Assembly (NCBI GenBank): GCA_017858255.1
Contig: JAFMBV010000013.1
Span: 1 to 58,714 of the forward strand
Origin: Bacteriovoracaceae bacterium
Lineage (GTDB): Bacteria; Bdellovibrionota; Bacteriovoracia; Bacteriovoracales; Bacteriovoracaceae
DNA: 58,714 nucleotides
Direction of reading: 5' to 3'
Shown in pieces: positions 50,784 to 58,714 of this stretch. Within the stretch, counting starts at the first letter, position 1, and every line of letters starts with the position of its first letter. The notes beneath the pieces are model-generated. The model was not told where the DNA came from. It was given only the letters and a program-made list of their open reading frames with translations, and ran no database searches. The translations under genes were made by a program, and so were the position numbers.

Positions 50784-51389
50784 TTATTTAAGTTTTCCAA
50801 AGTACTCTTTTGAGCCAGTAGGATCAGGTTTCATTGTGTCGTCACCTTCAGTCCAGCCAGCAGGACAAACTTCGCCGTGCTTCGCTGTGTACTGGTATCC
50901 AGCTACAAGACGAGCAAATTCTTCTACGTTACGACCAACACTTAGGTTGTTGATACTCATGTGCTGAACGATATCATTGTCATCAATTACGTAAGTTGCG
51001 CGGAAAGCAACAGCTCCATTCATAAGACAACCATAGTCAGTAGCGATTTTCTTCGTTACGTCAGCAAGTAGTGGGTACTTAAGTTCACCAACACCACCCT
51101 CATTAACTGGAGTTTGTGTCCACTTAAGGTGAGAGAATTCAGAGTCAATTGAACAACCAATAACTTCGCAGCCCATTTTTGAGTAAAGCTCGATTTTATC
51201 AGAAAACGCCACAAGCTCAGTAGGGCAAACAAATGTGAAGTCTAGTGGGTAAAAGAAAAGAACTTTCCACTTTCCTTTGTAGTCGCCTAGGGAAATTTCT
51301 TTGATATCACCATTGATAACAGCATTTCCTTTAAAGTCAGGGGCCTTCTGTCCAACAAGAGTCCAGGGAGTTGCATTTTCAGTTGTCAT
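50784..51389 (-). CDS. 2-Cys peroxiredoxin (AhpC/Prx1 type)
   Basis: A typical 2-Cys peroxiredoxin of 201 residues that reduces hydrogen and organic peroxides. The peroxidatic Cys is in F-V-C-P-T-E and the resolving Cys in G-E-V-C-P-A-G-W, with the C-terminal Y-F tail (K-E-Y-F) that makes the enzyme sensitive to overoxidation. AAGGA precedes the ATG. The adaptor reductase (AhpF or thioredoxin) is not in the window. A strong terminator follows. Confidence 0.93.
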   Translation of the reverse strand: MTTENATPWTLVGQKAPDFKGNAVINGDIKEISLGDYKGKWKVLFFYPLDFTFVCPTELVAFSDKIELYSKMGCEVIGCSIDSEFSHLKWTQTPVNEGGVGELKYPLLADVTKKIATDYGCLMNGAVAFRATYVIDDNDIVQHMSINNLSVGRNVEEFARLVAGYQYTAKHGEVCPAGWTEGDDTMKPDPTGSKEYFGKLK

Positions 51390-51778
51390 AATTTTATCCT
51401 TATTAAATAAAGTTACACCTCAAGGGATAATGTCCGTAAAGGTTATTTCAAATCAGGGTTAGTTTGCCTTATTTTAAGCAAATTTACGATAAGAGAAGGC
51501 CTAGACATTAGCAAGGTGCCAAGGGTTACAGTAGGGCCTTTAAGTTGGTCTTTGCTGAGATGGTGCATAGCAAATGAAGACTTTAGCAAAAACTTCATAA
51601 TTCTAGACACCTATGGCCTTTTGGGACTTGTATTAATTTTAACTCACTTTTATTCTATGGAGCTAAAGAACTGCGCTGGACAGGACGAAAAGCGTTAATG
51701 AAATCAATGATTTTGAGACCCAGGCATTGTTGTTCCCTTGCAGGTTCATAATGTCGGTGGCACCAGGAGTATAAAAAG
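51390..51778 (+). other. spacer between peroxiredoxin and clpP
   Basis: No convincing gene. An open frame of 60 codons at 51516-51698 has no ribosome binding site and looks random. The stretch should hold the divergent promoters of the peroxiredoxin gene and clpP. I could not define either. TTTGC (51472-51476) and GCAAA (51478-51482 region, about ten bases apart) form a weak inverted pair. AGGAG lies nine bases before clpP. Confidence 0.5.
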
Positions 51779-52423
51779 ATGAACGATTCAAATGGCAACA
51801 ACCCTTTTCCTTCAATGCATATCCCAAATCCGATTGTGATTGAGCAAACGGCAAGAGGTGAAAGGCAGTACGATATTTACTCCCGACTCCTTATTGACCG
51901 AATTGTTTTCTTAGGAACTCAGGTTAATGATGTGGTGGCGAACCTTCTCATTGCACAGATGCTCTTCTTGGAACAAAACAATCCAGAAGACCCAATCCAC
52001 TTCTATATTAATAGCCCAGGTGGTTCTGTTTACGCGGGCCTTGGCATTTACGATATTATGCAACACATCTCTTGCCCAGTTTATACCTACTGTGTAGGGA
52101 TGGCCGCCTCAATGGGCTCATTGTTATTAAGTGCAGGGGAGGCAGGTTATCGTCATGCTCTTCCTCATTCACGTATCATGATTCATCAACCACTTGGTGG
52201 AGCTAGAGGGCAATGTTCTGATATTCAAATTCAAGCGGAAGAAATACAAACTCTAAAAGACCAGTTAAATGGTATATATATGAAACATTCTCCTAAAGAG
52301 CTTTCTAAGTCTCAAATTGAAGAATGGACTGATCGTGATAATTACCTTGATCCAGAGAAAGCGGTATCAATGGGACTTATCGATCAAGTGATTAATCCAA
52401 AAGGTAAAATTAAAGCTGAATAA
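51779..52423 (+). CDS. clpP: ATP-dependent Clp protease proteolytic subunit ClpP
   Basis: Serine protease core of the Clp machine. The catalytic triad is S111 (G-M-A-A-S-M-G-S), H136 (M-I-H-Q-P) and D185 (W-T-D-R-D). The segment [21 protein letters not shown] is the usual mature start after a short propeptide. An AGGAG nine bases before ATG 51779 supports the start. clpX follows 33 bases later and lon after that; the trigger factor gene normally upstream is missing from the window. Confidence 0.96.
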   Translation: MNDSNGNNPFPSMHIPNPIVIEQTARGERQYDIYSRLLIDRIVFLGTQVNDVVANLLIAQMLFLEQNNPEDPIHFYINSPGGSVYAGLGIYDIMQHISCPVYTYCVGMAASMGSLLLSAGEAGYRHALPHSRIMIHQPLGGARGQCSDIQIQAEEIQTLKDQLNGIYMKHSPKELSKSQIEEWTDRDNYLDPEKAVSMGLIDQVINPKGKIKAE

Positions 52424-52456
52424 TTATAAAGCATAAGTAGAGAAAAGGACTAAAAG

Positions 52457-53764
52457 ATGGCCAAAGAAAAAGGCAGCTACAACAGCACTCTTCATTGCAA
52501 CTTTTGTGGGAAGTCTCAAAAGGAAGTTAAGAAGCTCATTGCTGGTCCAGGTGTTTATATCTGTGATGAGTGTATTGAACTTTGTAATGACATTATTTTT
52601 GAGGACTCTCTCAAAAGTACTTCTAAGGCTAGCTTGGATAACGTTCCAAAGCCTCACGAAATTAAACACCACTTAGACCAGTATGTGATTGGGCAAGATC
52701 GTGCGAAAAAGATTATTTCTGTAGCCGTTCACAATCACTACAAGAGAATTTCTCATGGTGGTGGTGGAAAAGGTAAAGATGAAGTTGAATTGGCAAAGTC
52801 AAATATCCTTCTTGCTGGACCTACTGGTTCTGGAAAGACTTTGATTGCTCAATCTCTTGCTAAGTATCTTAATGTTCCTTTCGCAATAGCTGATGCCACC
52901 TCTCTAACAGAAGCAGGTTATGTTGGTGAAGATGTTGAGAATATCATTCTTAATTTACTTCAAGCCTGTGATTATGATGTTGAAAGAGCAGAGCGCGGTA
53001 TTGTCTATATTGATGAAATCGATAAGATTGCAAGAAAGTCTGAAAATACATCGATTACTAGAGACGTATCTGGTGAAGGTGTTCAGCAAGCACTCTTGAA
53101 GCTTGTTGAAGGGACTGTTGCTTCAGTTCCTCCAAAAGGTGGACGAAAGCATCCTCAACAAGAATTTATTCAAGTGAATACAAAGAATATCCTCTTTATA
53201 GTGGCGGGTGCCTTTGTAGGTCTTGAAAAAATTATTGAAAAGAGAATGACGAAGAGACCTCTTGGACTTACAGCAAAAGCTAACGATTCTGAAAAATCAG
53301 TTGTTGAGAAACTCGGCGGTATTGAGTCAGAAGACCTTAGTCGCTTTGGACTCATCCCTGAGTTCATTGGCCGATTGCCAGTGAACGCCCTTCTTCAAGA
53401 ACTTGATGAGGAAGCCCTCGTTAGAATTCTAACGGAACCTAAGAACGCTATTACTAAGCAATATCAAAAACTTTTCGAAATGGATGGCATTTCGATAGAA
53501 TTTGAAGATGATGCCCTAACTGAAGTGGCCAAGATTGCTATTAAGAAAAAGACAGGTGCTCGTGGGTTAAGGGCAATTCTAGAACAAACAATGTTAGATA
53601 TAATGTATGACATTCCTTCTAACGATAAAGTTAATAAAGTTATCCTTACAAAGGCCTCTATTCTTGGTGAAGAAAGTCCCAGGCTATTAGAGGGAGACAG
53701 GATACCGCCTAAGCCAGAGGAGAGTAGTTCCTTTGGTGCTAAAAAGTCTATTGAATCGGCCTAA
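52457..53764 (+). CDS. clpX: ATP-dependent Clp protease ATP-binding subunit ClpX
   Basis: AAA+ unfoldase of ClpXP. The zinc-binding N-domain has C14, C17, C36 and C39. Walker A is GPTGSGKT (121-128), Walker B I-V-Y-I-D-E-I-D. The ClpP-docking loop is usually I-G-F; here the corresponding place reads P-L-G-L (K-R-P-L-G-L-T-A-K), a variation worth a check. The length of 435 is normal. It has its own terminator, and lon follows after about 300 bases. Confidence 0.96.
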   Translation: MAKEKGSYNSTLHCNFCGKSQKEVKKLIAGPGVYICDECIELCNDIIFEDSLKSTSKASLDNVPKPHEIKHHLDQYVIGQDRAKKIISVAVHNHYKRISHGGGGKGKDEVELAKSNILLAGPTGSGKTLIAQSLAKYLNVPFAIADATSLTEAGYVGEDVENIILNLLQACDYDVERAERGIVYIDEIDKIARKSENTSITRDVSGEGVQQALLKLVEGTVASVPPKGGRKHPQQEFIQVNTKNILFIVAGAFVGLEKIIEKRMTKRPLGLTAKANDSEKSVVEKLGGIESEDLSRFGLIPEFIGRLPVNALLQELDEEALVRILTEPKNAITKQYQKLFEMDGISIEFEDDALTEVAKIAIKKKTGARGLRAILEQTMLDIMYDIPSNDKVNKVILTKASILGEESPRLLEGDRIPPKPEESSSFGAKKSIESA

Positions 53765-53811
53765 AACACTCGGGTTATTTCGGCTCAAAAGGAAAAAAAT
53801 TTTCAACTCAC

Positions 53812-53846
53812 AAAAGCTGTCATTTCCCGTGACAGCTTTTTTTTTT
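53812..53846 (+). terminator. rho-independent terminator after clpX
   Basis: AAAAGCTGTCA (53812-53822), loop TTTCCCG, TGACAGCTTTT (53830-53840), then a T tract. A long, perfect stem. Confidence 0.92.
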
Positions 53847-53957
53847 ACCTAAAAACGCTCTAAAACCCCATTATTAGGCACTTTGGTTAAACTGAACTTT
53901 TACTAAGCGCGTGTAAACAGAAAGTTTTTCTGGGTAATAATGGCCAACATATTTTTT

Positions 53958-53987
53958 TTGAAATCAGTTTAGAAATAAGGGTAAAAT
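53958..53987 (+). promoter_or_regulatory. predicted sigma-70-like promoter upstream of lon
   Basis: TTGAAA (53958-53963), 18 bases, TAAAAT (53982-53987), 78 bases upstream of the lon ATG. Spacing is one base over the optimum. The rest of the 300-base clpX-lon spacer holds only the clpX terminator and a ribosome binding site CAGGAGGTAC before the ATG. Confidence 0.45.
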
Positions 53988-54064
53988 AATAGTAAGACTT
54001 CAAAATCCGCAGAGTCATGGAGGAATCGGGGTTTTGATAAAAGGTCTTTCGTACAGGAGGTACA

Positions 54065-56476
54065 ATGTCTGGAAAATCGAACGAGAGTAAAACACGCTTT
54101 CCTCTACTCCCGCTAAGAGATGTAATAATCTTTCCCCACATGGTTGTTCCGCTCTTTGTTGGGCGTGAAAAGTCGATCGCTGCTCTTGAAGAGGCGGCAA
54201 AGAATAACAATGAGTTATTCCTTGTTACTCAAAAAGATGCCAGTGTTCTCAACCCTGATAGGGAAGATATATATAACGTGGGTACAGTGGTTAACATAAT
54301 ACAGATGTTGAGACTTCCCGATAACACCGTAAAGGTTCTTATCGAAGGAAAGTATCGAGCCAACATCGATGAGTTTGAAGCTTCACCAGAAGGTTACTGG
54401 GCTCAAGTTTCTAAATGTCATTCTTCAACTGATAGTGCTGTAAACCTCGAAGCAACTATGAGAAGCATCAAAGCGATCTTCGAACAGTATGTAAAATTAA
54501 ATAAGAGGATTCCACCTGAGCTATTAATGAGTATTAGCTCTATTACGGATCCATCTCGTTTAGCTGATATTATCGTTGCCCACCTTAGTATGAAGATTCC
54601 TGAGAAGCAGGAAATTCTTGAAGCAACAGATGTCGAAAAGCGTCTTCGTCTTCTTCTTGAAAAAATGCAGGGTGAGATCGAAATCATTAATGTTGAGAGA
54701 CGCATTCGCTCTCGAGTTAAGACTCAAATGGAAAAAAGCCAAAAAGAGTACTATCTCAATGAGCAAATGAACGCTATTCAAAAAGAACTTGGTCATAAAG
54801 ATGAAAAATCTGAAATTCAAGAAATGGAAGAAAAGCTTGAAGCCAAAAATATGCCTAAAGAGGCCAAGGATAAAGTAAGAAAAGAGGTTAAAAAGCTCAA
54901 GTCCATGTCTCCCATGTCAGCAGAAGCAGCTGTTGTGAGAAACTATGTTGATTGGATGTTAAACCTACCTTGGTCTGAATACACTGAAGATAATAATTCC
55001 GTTAAGCACGCACGAGAAGTTTTGGAAAAGCATCATTACGGCATGCAAGATGTTAAGGACAGAATTGTCGAATATCTTGCAGTCCGTTCTCTTCTTAAGG
55101 AAGAAGGAAAGGGTACAATCCTTTGCCTTGCTGGCCCTCCTGGGGTTGGTAAAACTTCTATTGCACGTTCACTCGCCGATTCCCTTGGAAGAAATTTCCA
55201 AAGGATCTCCCTCGGCGGGGTACGGGATGAATCTGAGATTCGTGGTCACAGAAGAACTTATGTTGGGGCAATGCCTGGGAAAATTATCAATGCTCTTAAA
55301 AAGGCAGGGACATCAAACCCAGTAATCCTTCTCGATGAAATCGATAAGATGACATCAGACATGAGAGGTGATCCAGCCTCTGCGATGCTTGAAGTACTAG
55401 ATCCAGAACAAAACAAAAACTTTGGGGATCACTACATTGAAGTAGAGTATGACCTCTCAAAAGTTATGTTTATCATGACTGCCAATGACCTTTCTCAAGT
55501 CCCCGGACCTTTGAGAGATCGAATGGAGATTATCAGCGTGACTGGTTATACTCCTCAAGAAAAACTGCAAATTGGTAAAAGTTATCTTCTTCCTAAGGCC
55601 TGTAAAAACAATGGTCTTGATGAGTATGAAGTTAATATGACTGACAAGGTCGCAGTTGAAGCGATACGTGGTTGGACAAAAGAAGCTGGTGTTAGGGGCT
55701 ATGAAAGATTGCTCAATACTGTCTGTCGAAAGATTGCCACTGAGGTAGTCGAAAAAGAATACGAAACTGGAAAGAAATTTAAGGTGACGTCTAAACAACT
55801 CCCCAAATTTCTTGGAGCTAAGAGATTTACGGATACGGATACTGAGCAAGAGCCACAAGTTGGTCTTGTAAATGGTCTGGCCTGGACTTCTGTTGGTGGT
55901 GAACTTCTTCACATTGAAGTAGTGACAACACCGGGTAAGGGGCAAATCCAAATTACCGGTAAACTTGGTGACGTGATGCAAGAGTCAGCTAAAGCAGCTC
56001 TTAGTTATGTCAGAAGTATCAGTGATAGGCTTGGAATCGAATCTGAGTGGTATGAAAAAAATGATATTCATATCCATGTGCCCGAAGGCGCAACTCCGAA
56101 GGATGGTCCATCTGCCGGTGTAACGATGGTTACGGCCTTAACTTCTGCAATTACTGGAATTAAAGTTCAGCAATATGTAGCAATGACTGGGGAAGTGACG
56201 ATTCGTGGGCGCGTTCTACCAATTGGTGGTCTTAAGGAAAAATTACTTGCTGCTAAACAAGCGGGAATTACTACAGTCCTTATTCCTGCCAAAAATGAGA
56301 AGGATTTAGTTGAAATCCCTGACGAAATTAAGTCTGGATTAACGGTTATTCCTTGTACTCAAGTGGAAGAAGTACTTAGAGTGGCCCTTGAATTGAATCA
56401 ACCAGAAAAGTTTATGCAGATTGTAGGCCTTAAGGTTCTTGAGTCTGATAGTACTTCTACTCAGGTGGCAAATTAA
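54065..56476 (+). CDS. lon: ATP-dependent protease Lon (La)
   Basis: Lon degrades misfolded and regulatory proteins. The 803-residue protein has the LAN substrate domain (residues 1-200: [14 protein letters not shown]), a helical domain, an AAA+ module with Walker A GPPGVGKT (357-364) and the C-terminal protease domain. Its Ser-Lys dyad is S683 (P-K-D-G-P-S-A-G) and K726 (G-G-L-K-E-K). The length equals the family norm. CAGGAGG precedes the ATG. It is the last gene of clpP-clpX-lon and is followed by a strong terminator. Confidence 0.97.
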   Translation: MSGKSNESKTRFPLLPLRDVIIFPHMVVPLFVGREKSIAALEEAAKNNNELFLVTQKDASVLNPDREDIYNVGTVVNIIQMLRLPDNTVKVLIEGKYRANIDEFEASPEGYWAQVSKCHSSTDSAVNLEATMRSIKAIFEQYVKLNKRIPPELLMSISSITDPSRLADIIVAHLSMKIPEKQEILEATDVEKRLRLLLEKMQGEIEIINVERRIRSRVKTQMEKSQKEYYLNEQMNAIQKELGHKDEKSEIQEMEEKLEAKNMPKEAKDKVRKEVKKLKSMSPMSAEAAVVRNYVDWMLNLPWSEYTEDNNSVKHAREVLEKHHYGMQDVKDRIVEYLAVRSLLKEEGKGTILCLAGPPGVGKTSIARSLADSLGRNFQRISLGGVRDESEIRGHRRTYVGAMPGKIINALKKAGTSNPVILLDEIDKMTSDMRGDPASAMLEVLDPEQNKNFGDHYIEVEYDLSKVMFIMTANDLSQVPGPLRDRMEIISVTGYTPQEKLQIGKSYLLPKACKNNGLDEYEVNMTDKVAVEAIRGWTKEAGVRGYERLLNTVCRKIATEVVEKEYETGKKFKVTSKQLPKFLGAKRFTDTDTEQEPQVGLVNGLAWTSVGGELLHIEVVTTPGKGQIQITGKLGDVMQESAKAALSYVRSISDRLGIESEWYEKNDIHIHVPEGATPKDGPSAGVTMVTALTSAITGIKVQQYVAMTGEVTIRGRVLPIGGLKEKLLAAKQAGITTVLIPAKNEKDLVEIPDEIKSGLTVIPCTQVEEVLRVALELNQPEKFMQIVGLKVLESDSTSTQVAN

Positions 56477-56508
56477 TTCTAAGTCATTTAAAGCTAAATA
56501 ACTGAAAT

Positions 56509-56535
56509 GAGGGGGCTTTTAGCCCCCTTTTTTTA
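56509..56535 (+). terminator. rho-independent terminator after lon
   Basis: GGGGGCT (56511-56517), loop TTT, AGCCCCC (56521-56527), then T7. A short GC-rich stem with T tract. Confidence 0.9.
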
Positions 56536-56609
56536 TAAACTAGTAGAAATTCCGTTGACATCATTACCACTTTTTCTTAAATTGCCACTTACCGAATCAT
56601 TTAAGAATC

Positions 56610-56684
56610 GGGCGTGTAGCTCAGTGGGAGAGCGCTGCCCTTACAAGGCAGATGTCGCAGGTTCAATCCCTGCCACGCCCACCA
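56610..56684 (+). tRNA. tRNA-Val (anticodon TAC)
   Basis: A 75-base cloverleaf including an encoded CCA. The acceptor GGGCGTG pairs with CACGCCC. The D-arm GCTC-AGTGGGA-GAGC and anticodon arm CTGCC-CTTACAA-GGCAG are clear, and the anticodon TAC reads valine codons. The T-arm is GCAGG-TTCAATC-CCTGC. A terminator follows directly. Confidence 0.96.
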
Positions 56685-56693
56685 AATATAAAA

Positions 56694-56723
56694 GAAGCCA
56701 CCTGTAAGGGTGGCTTTTTTTAT
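56694..56723 (+). terminator. rho-independent terminator after tRNA-Val
   Basis: AGCCACCT (56696-56703), GTAA loop, GGGTGGCT (56708-56715; one G-T pair), then a T run. It ends the tRNA transcript. Confidence 0.88.
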
Positions 56724-56809
56724 TTAAGAGACTATTAAGAGACTATCTAGAAGGTTTCAATAAAAAAGGGAGGCGAATTGCCTCCCTTAATCAAATAATT
56801 TTATAAGTT

Positions 56810-58081
56810 TTAAAGTTGTTCGAAGCCTTTTTTGAAAGCTAAGTATTCACGAACAAGAGTCGTGGGCTTTTGATTTACATTGGTATTTAAATGACAGGTG
56901 CCGGCCTTTGGTCCACTTCTTCCAAAGAGTTTTTTCTGCTTACAAACAACATTGGCATAGCACTTTTTGAAATCACAATTTAGAGCATTACCTGGATGGG
57001 CCTTAAATACATTGTCACCCCTCGCTACTGCTTTCAATATTCCCTCAACACAAGAATCAAAGTAGTTGGGATCTTTTGCTGTAGAACAAAGGTAATCAAA
57101 AACTTTCGCTTCAAATTTTTTCCAGCTTAGTTTGGCCTCTGGCCTTGAAGTTGCTTGAAAACTCAATATACTTGTCGCCATTGCTTTAAAACAAGTTTTT
57201 TCAGCATTTGGATAATTACAAAAGAACTTGTAAAAGCTAAGTCCACCCTCTTTGAAATTTCCCCAGTAAGAAGAGTAGTTATTTCGTTGAGGCTTCATGC
57301 GCCAGCAAACTCCCTCATTATTACAGGACGGTGCTGAGCTAAAGTTTAGACTGTTTTCATTGGCCCACTCAGAACGGGTACGATCTGACTTCTTATACCA
57401 TTTGTCATCAGCTTGAAGCCTTTCAAAAAGACTTCCAGTTAAAGCACCACTAACAGGAATTTCCCACATCTTTGACAATTCAGGAGCAAGGGTAAATCCA
57501 CCATTACAACCATTAAGAGTAGCGTAAGCACCTGGGATAAACTTACCTTTAAGTTGGGCAAATCCTTTACTAGCGAACATGGATGCATCTTTCTTTCCAA
57601 GTCTTAGGGCCCATGGGCTTGAGTGACCATAGAAATCGAAGCTAGCTATTTTTTTAAATTTTAACATTTGGGTTAAGAGCTGACCTGCTGTTAGTTTACT
57701 ACGAACATTTTCTATAATGGGAAGATTGAATCGGTTAAAAACTTCTTCTTGAGAAGCTTTAACTACATCAGGTTGAGAAATAATGACGACCTGATGACTC
57801 GGGAAGAGGTCGCGGTAAAGCTTTGCTCTTAAGAGAGTAGTTTGAAAAAACTGATCTGACTCATCACCCATCGCTGATCCCGGAACTAGGATATGAGTTA
57901 TTTTATTATAAGAGAATTTTTGAGGCTCAAATGTACCAACTAAATAATTGTCTCGACCTTTTTTCGTTGTGGATTCCTTATCCCATTCATGGGCATTTTG
58001 ATCCATTGGAAATGGCTCTTGGGAAAATATAGAACTAGAAAAAAGAAGTCCTAATAGAAGGACTAATCTGGATTTATGCAT
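56810..58081 (-). CDS. exported caspase-like (clan CD) cysteine peptidase-like protein
   Basis: A 423-residue protein with a signal peptide (M-H-K-S-R-L-V-L-L-L-G-L-L-F) and start at ATG 58081, supported by AGGGAG; the frame opens at 58120. Residues about 60-215 look like a Rossmann-like caspase/gingipain fold: H153 in F-Y-G-H-S-S and C192 in L-N-G-C-N-G-G, each after a hydrophobic strand, as for the clan CD His-Cys pair 39 residues apart. The C-terminal half has cysteines (at least eight) that may form disulfides. Clan assignment is inferred from motif spacing only. Substrate unknown. Confidence 0.6.
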   Translation of the reverse strand: MHKSRLVLLLGLLFSSSIFSQEPFPMDQNAHEWDKESTTKKGRDNYLVGTFEPQKFSYNKITHILVPGSAMGDESDQFFQTTLLRAKLYRDLFPSHQVVIISQPDVVKASQEEVFNRFNLPIIENVRSKLTAGQLLTQMLKFKKIASFDFYGHSSPWALRLGKKDASMFASKGFAQLKGKFIPGAYATLNGCNGGFTLAPELSKMWEIPVSGALTGSLFERLQADDKWYKKSDRTRSEWANENSLNFSSAPSCNNEGVCWRMKPQRNNYSSYWGNFKEGGLSFYKFFCNYPNAEKTCFKAMATSILSFQATSRPEAKLSWKKFEAKVFDYLCSTAKDPNYFDSCVEGILKAVARGDNVFKAHPGNALNCDFKKCYANVVCKQKKLFGRSGPKAGTCHLNTNVNQKPTTLVREYLAFKKGFEQL

Positions 58082-58120
58082 GCGTTTACTCCCTAAAAAT
58101 GTCTCTGTTATCAAGACCAT

Positions 58121-58384
58121 ATATAGGCCATAAGCGGCTGATAAGAGAATTGTCTGTGTGGGTAAATTCTATTTATGTAGGATTTACAGAGGGGTAATAA
58201 TGATAAGTAATATTGGTGGGTTAGTAATCTCTTTGGGGGGGGATATGTTGGGTTTTAGTCGATTAAATCAACTCATTTTAGAGCATATCGAATCGGCTTA
58301 ATTTGAAAGTGTCACTTTAATAACACTGCCTGTAATTTCGACTTTATGACCAATTATGTCCTTATATATTTGCGATAATACTCC
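58121..58384 (+). other. spacer after the caspase-like gene, with a small ORF and G8 tract
   Basis: A 33-codon frame with a good ribosome binding site (58200-58301) lies here and contains an eight-guanine run (58235-58242). No other gene. A possible -10 (GATAAT) lies 12 bases before the next gene. Confidence 0.4.
58200..58301 (+). CDS. candidate 33-residue small protein with G8 tract
   Basis: ATG after AGAGGGG five bases upstream; sequence M-I-S-N-I-G-G-L-V-I-S-L-G-G-D-M-L-G-F, then a helical-looking end. The G8 run spans codons 12-15; slippage would change the frame and end it a few codons later in either direction. A small protein or a spurious frame. Confidence 0.35.
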   Translation: MISNIGGLVISLGGDMLGFSRLNQLILEHIESA

Positions 58385-58714
58385 ATGCTTAAACTGGTCA
58401 CAATCTTTAGTATTTTCACTTTCTCTGTTTTTGCCGACTACCAGTCTGTCGCAACCTCCTTAAATGGAAGCAGCTCTCATGTAGATGGACCGAATTGCTG
58501 GAATGGTGCACTGTATGCTGTTGGAGTTTTAATAACTAAGAGGTTTATGCATCCCGATGAGTGGCTTCTTCATCTTAAAAATCATTGTGAAGAAGTTGAG
58601 TCTCCATTGGCTGGAGATGTTGGCCGTCTATATCACCCTGATGATGGTGAAGTTCATGGGTTTGTTCATTTGAATACGGAAAATATATTTGCCAAGCATG
58701 GTGAAAGTCTTCAG
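58385..58714 (+). CDS. exported protein, 3'-partial, possible NlpC/P60- or CHAP-like hydrolase
   Basis: The ATG at 58385 opens a frame that runs unbroken to the window end (110 codons seen). A signal peptide (M-L-K-L-V-T-I-F-S-I-F-T-F-S-V-F-A) precedes D-G-P-N-C38-W-N-G-A-L and L-A-G-D-V-G-R-L-Y ... V-H91-G-F-V-H, like the Cys and His regions of NlpC/P60-type cysteine hydrolases. The family is a guess. The ribosome binding site is weak. Confidence 0.55.
   Translation, partial: MLKLVTIFSIFTFSVFADYQSVATSLNGSSSHVDGPNCWNGALYAVGVLITKRFMHPDEWLLHLKNHCEEVESPLAGDVGRLYHPDDGEVHGFVHLNTENIFAKHGESLQ

Noticed and set aside
51516-51698. 60-codon frame in the peroxiredoxin-clpP spacer
   Set aside because: No ribosome binding site, no recognisable composition; read as chance.
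51752-51766. TGGCAC ahead of clpP as a sigma-54 promoter half
   Set aside because: No TTGC at the -12 position.

Overview
The window reads as a chromosomal segment of a low-to-medium GC Gram-negative bacterium, most likely a Bdellovibrionota predator of the Bacteriovorax/Halobacteriovorax type. That placement is an inference. It rests on a lysine/alanine histone H1-like protein, an LPS-transport/rpoN/hpf cluster, many Sec-exported proteases and lipoproteins, and a very large exported multidomain protein with a Fic core. No prophage, insertion sequence or CRISPR array was seen.

Layout. 1-3483: an LPS-export and sigma-54 operon (lptC/A-like, lptB, rpoN, hpf). 3605-10844: a small exported protein overlapping the start of a 2231-residue protein with a perfect Fic motif and a possible C-terminal ADP-ribosyltransferase. 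10804-14644 (minus): a GH3-type acyl-amide synthetase coupled to an RND exporter. 14880-15767: an exported metalloprotease. 15999-21665 (minus): an iron-type uptake operon, tonB - DUF4856 - imelysin - TonB-dependent receptor, with two copies of one palindromic operator. 21823-24406: an acyltransferase, a metalloprotease lipoprotein and a TerB protein. 24583-28166: clpS-clpA, then a histone H1-like gene.

28566-34760: miaB, a beta-barrel protein, a PF10023 aminopeptidase, a gshB-like ATP-grasp gene, a lipoprotein, and a sigma/anti-sigma pair. 34770-41892: a TonB-like protein, a membrane ATPase-domain protein without an evident phospho-acceptor histidine, and a two-gene minus-strand unit (a 957-residue unknown, then a cytoplasmic ChaN-domain protein). 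42187-45223: an acidic repeat protein, rsmD, coaD and an aminotransferase. 45220-50721: an outer-membrane protein, a PIN-PhoH/PilZ pair, small unknowns, DedA and a hydrolase. 50784-56476: peroxiredoxin, then clpP-clpX-lon. The end holds tRNA-Val, an exported caspase-like protein, a small ORF with a G8 tract, and a partial exported protein cut by the window edge.

Themes. Regulated proteolysis is concentrated here: ClpS/ClpA, ClpP, ClpX and Lon lie in two clusters about 24 kb apart. Several exported hydrolases and lipoproteins fit a predatory or scavenging life. Genes are tightly packed, and several convergent pairs overlap at their 3' ends with no terminator between them. The most novel-looking elements are the Fic/ART giant, the 957-residue/ChaN pair, the GH3-RND pair and the twin operator of the iron operon.
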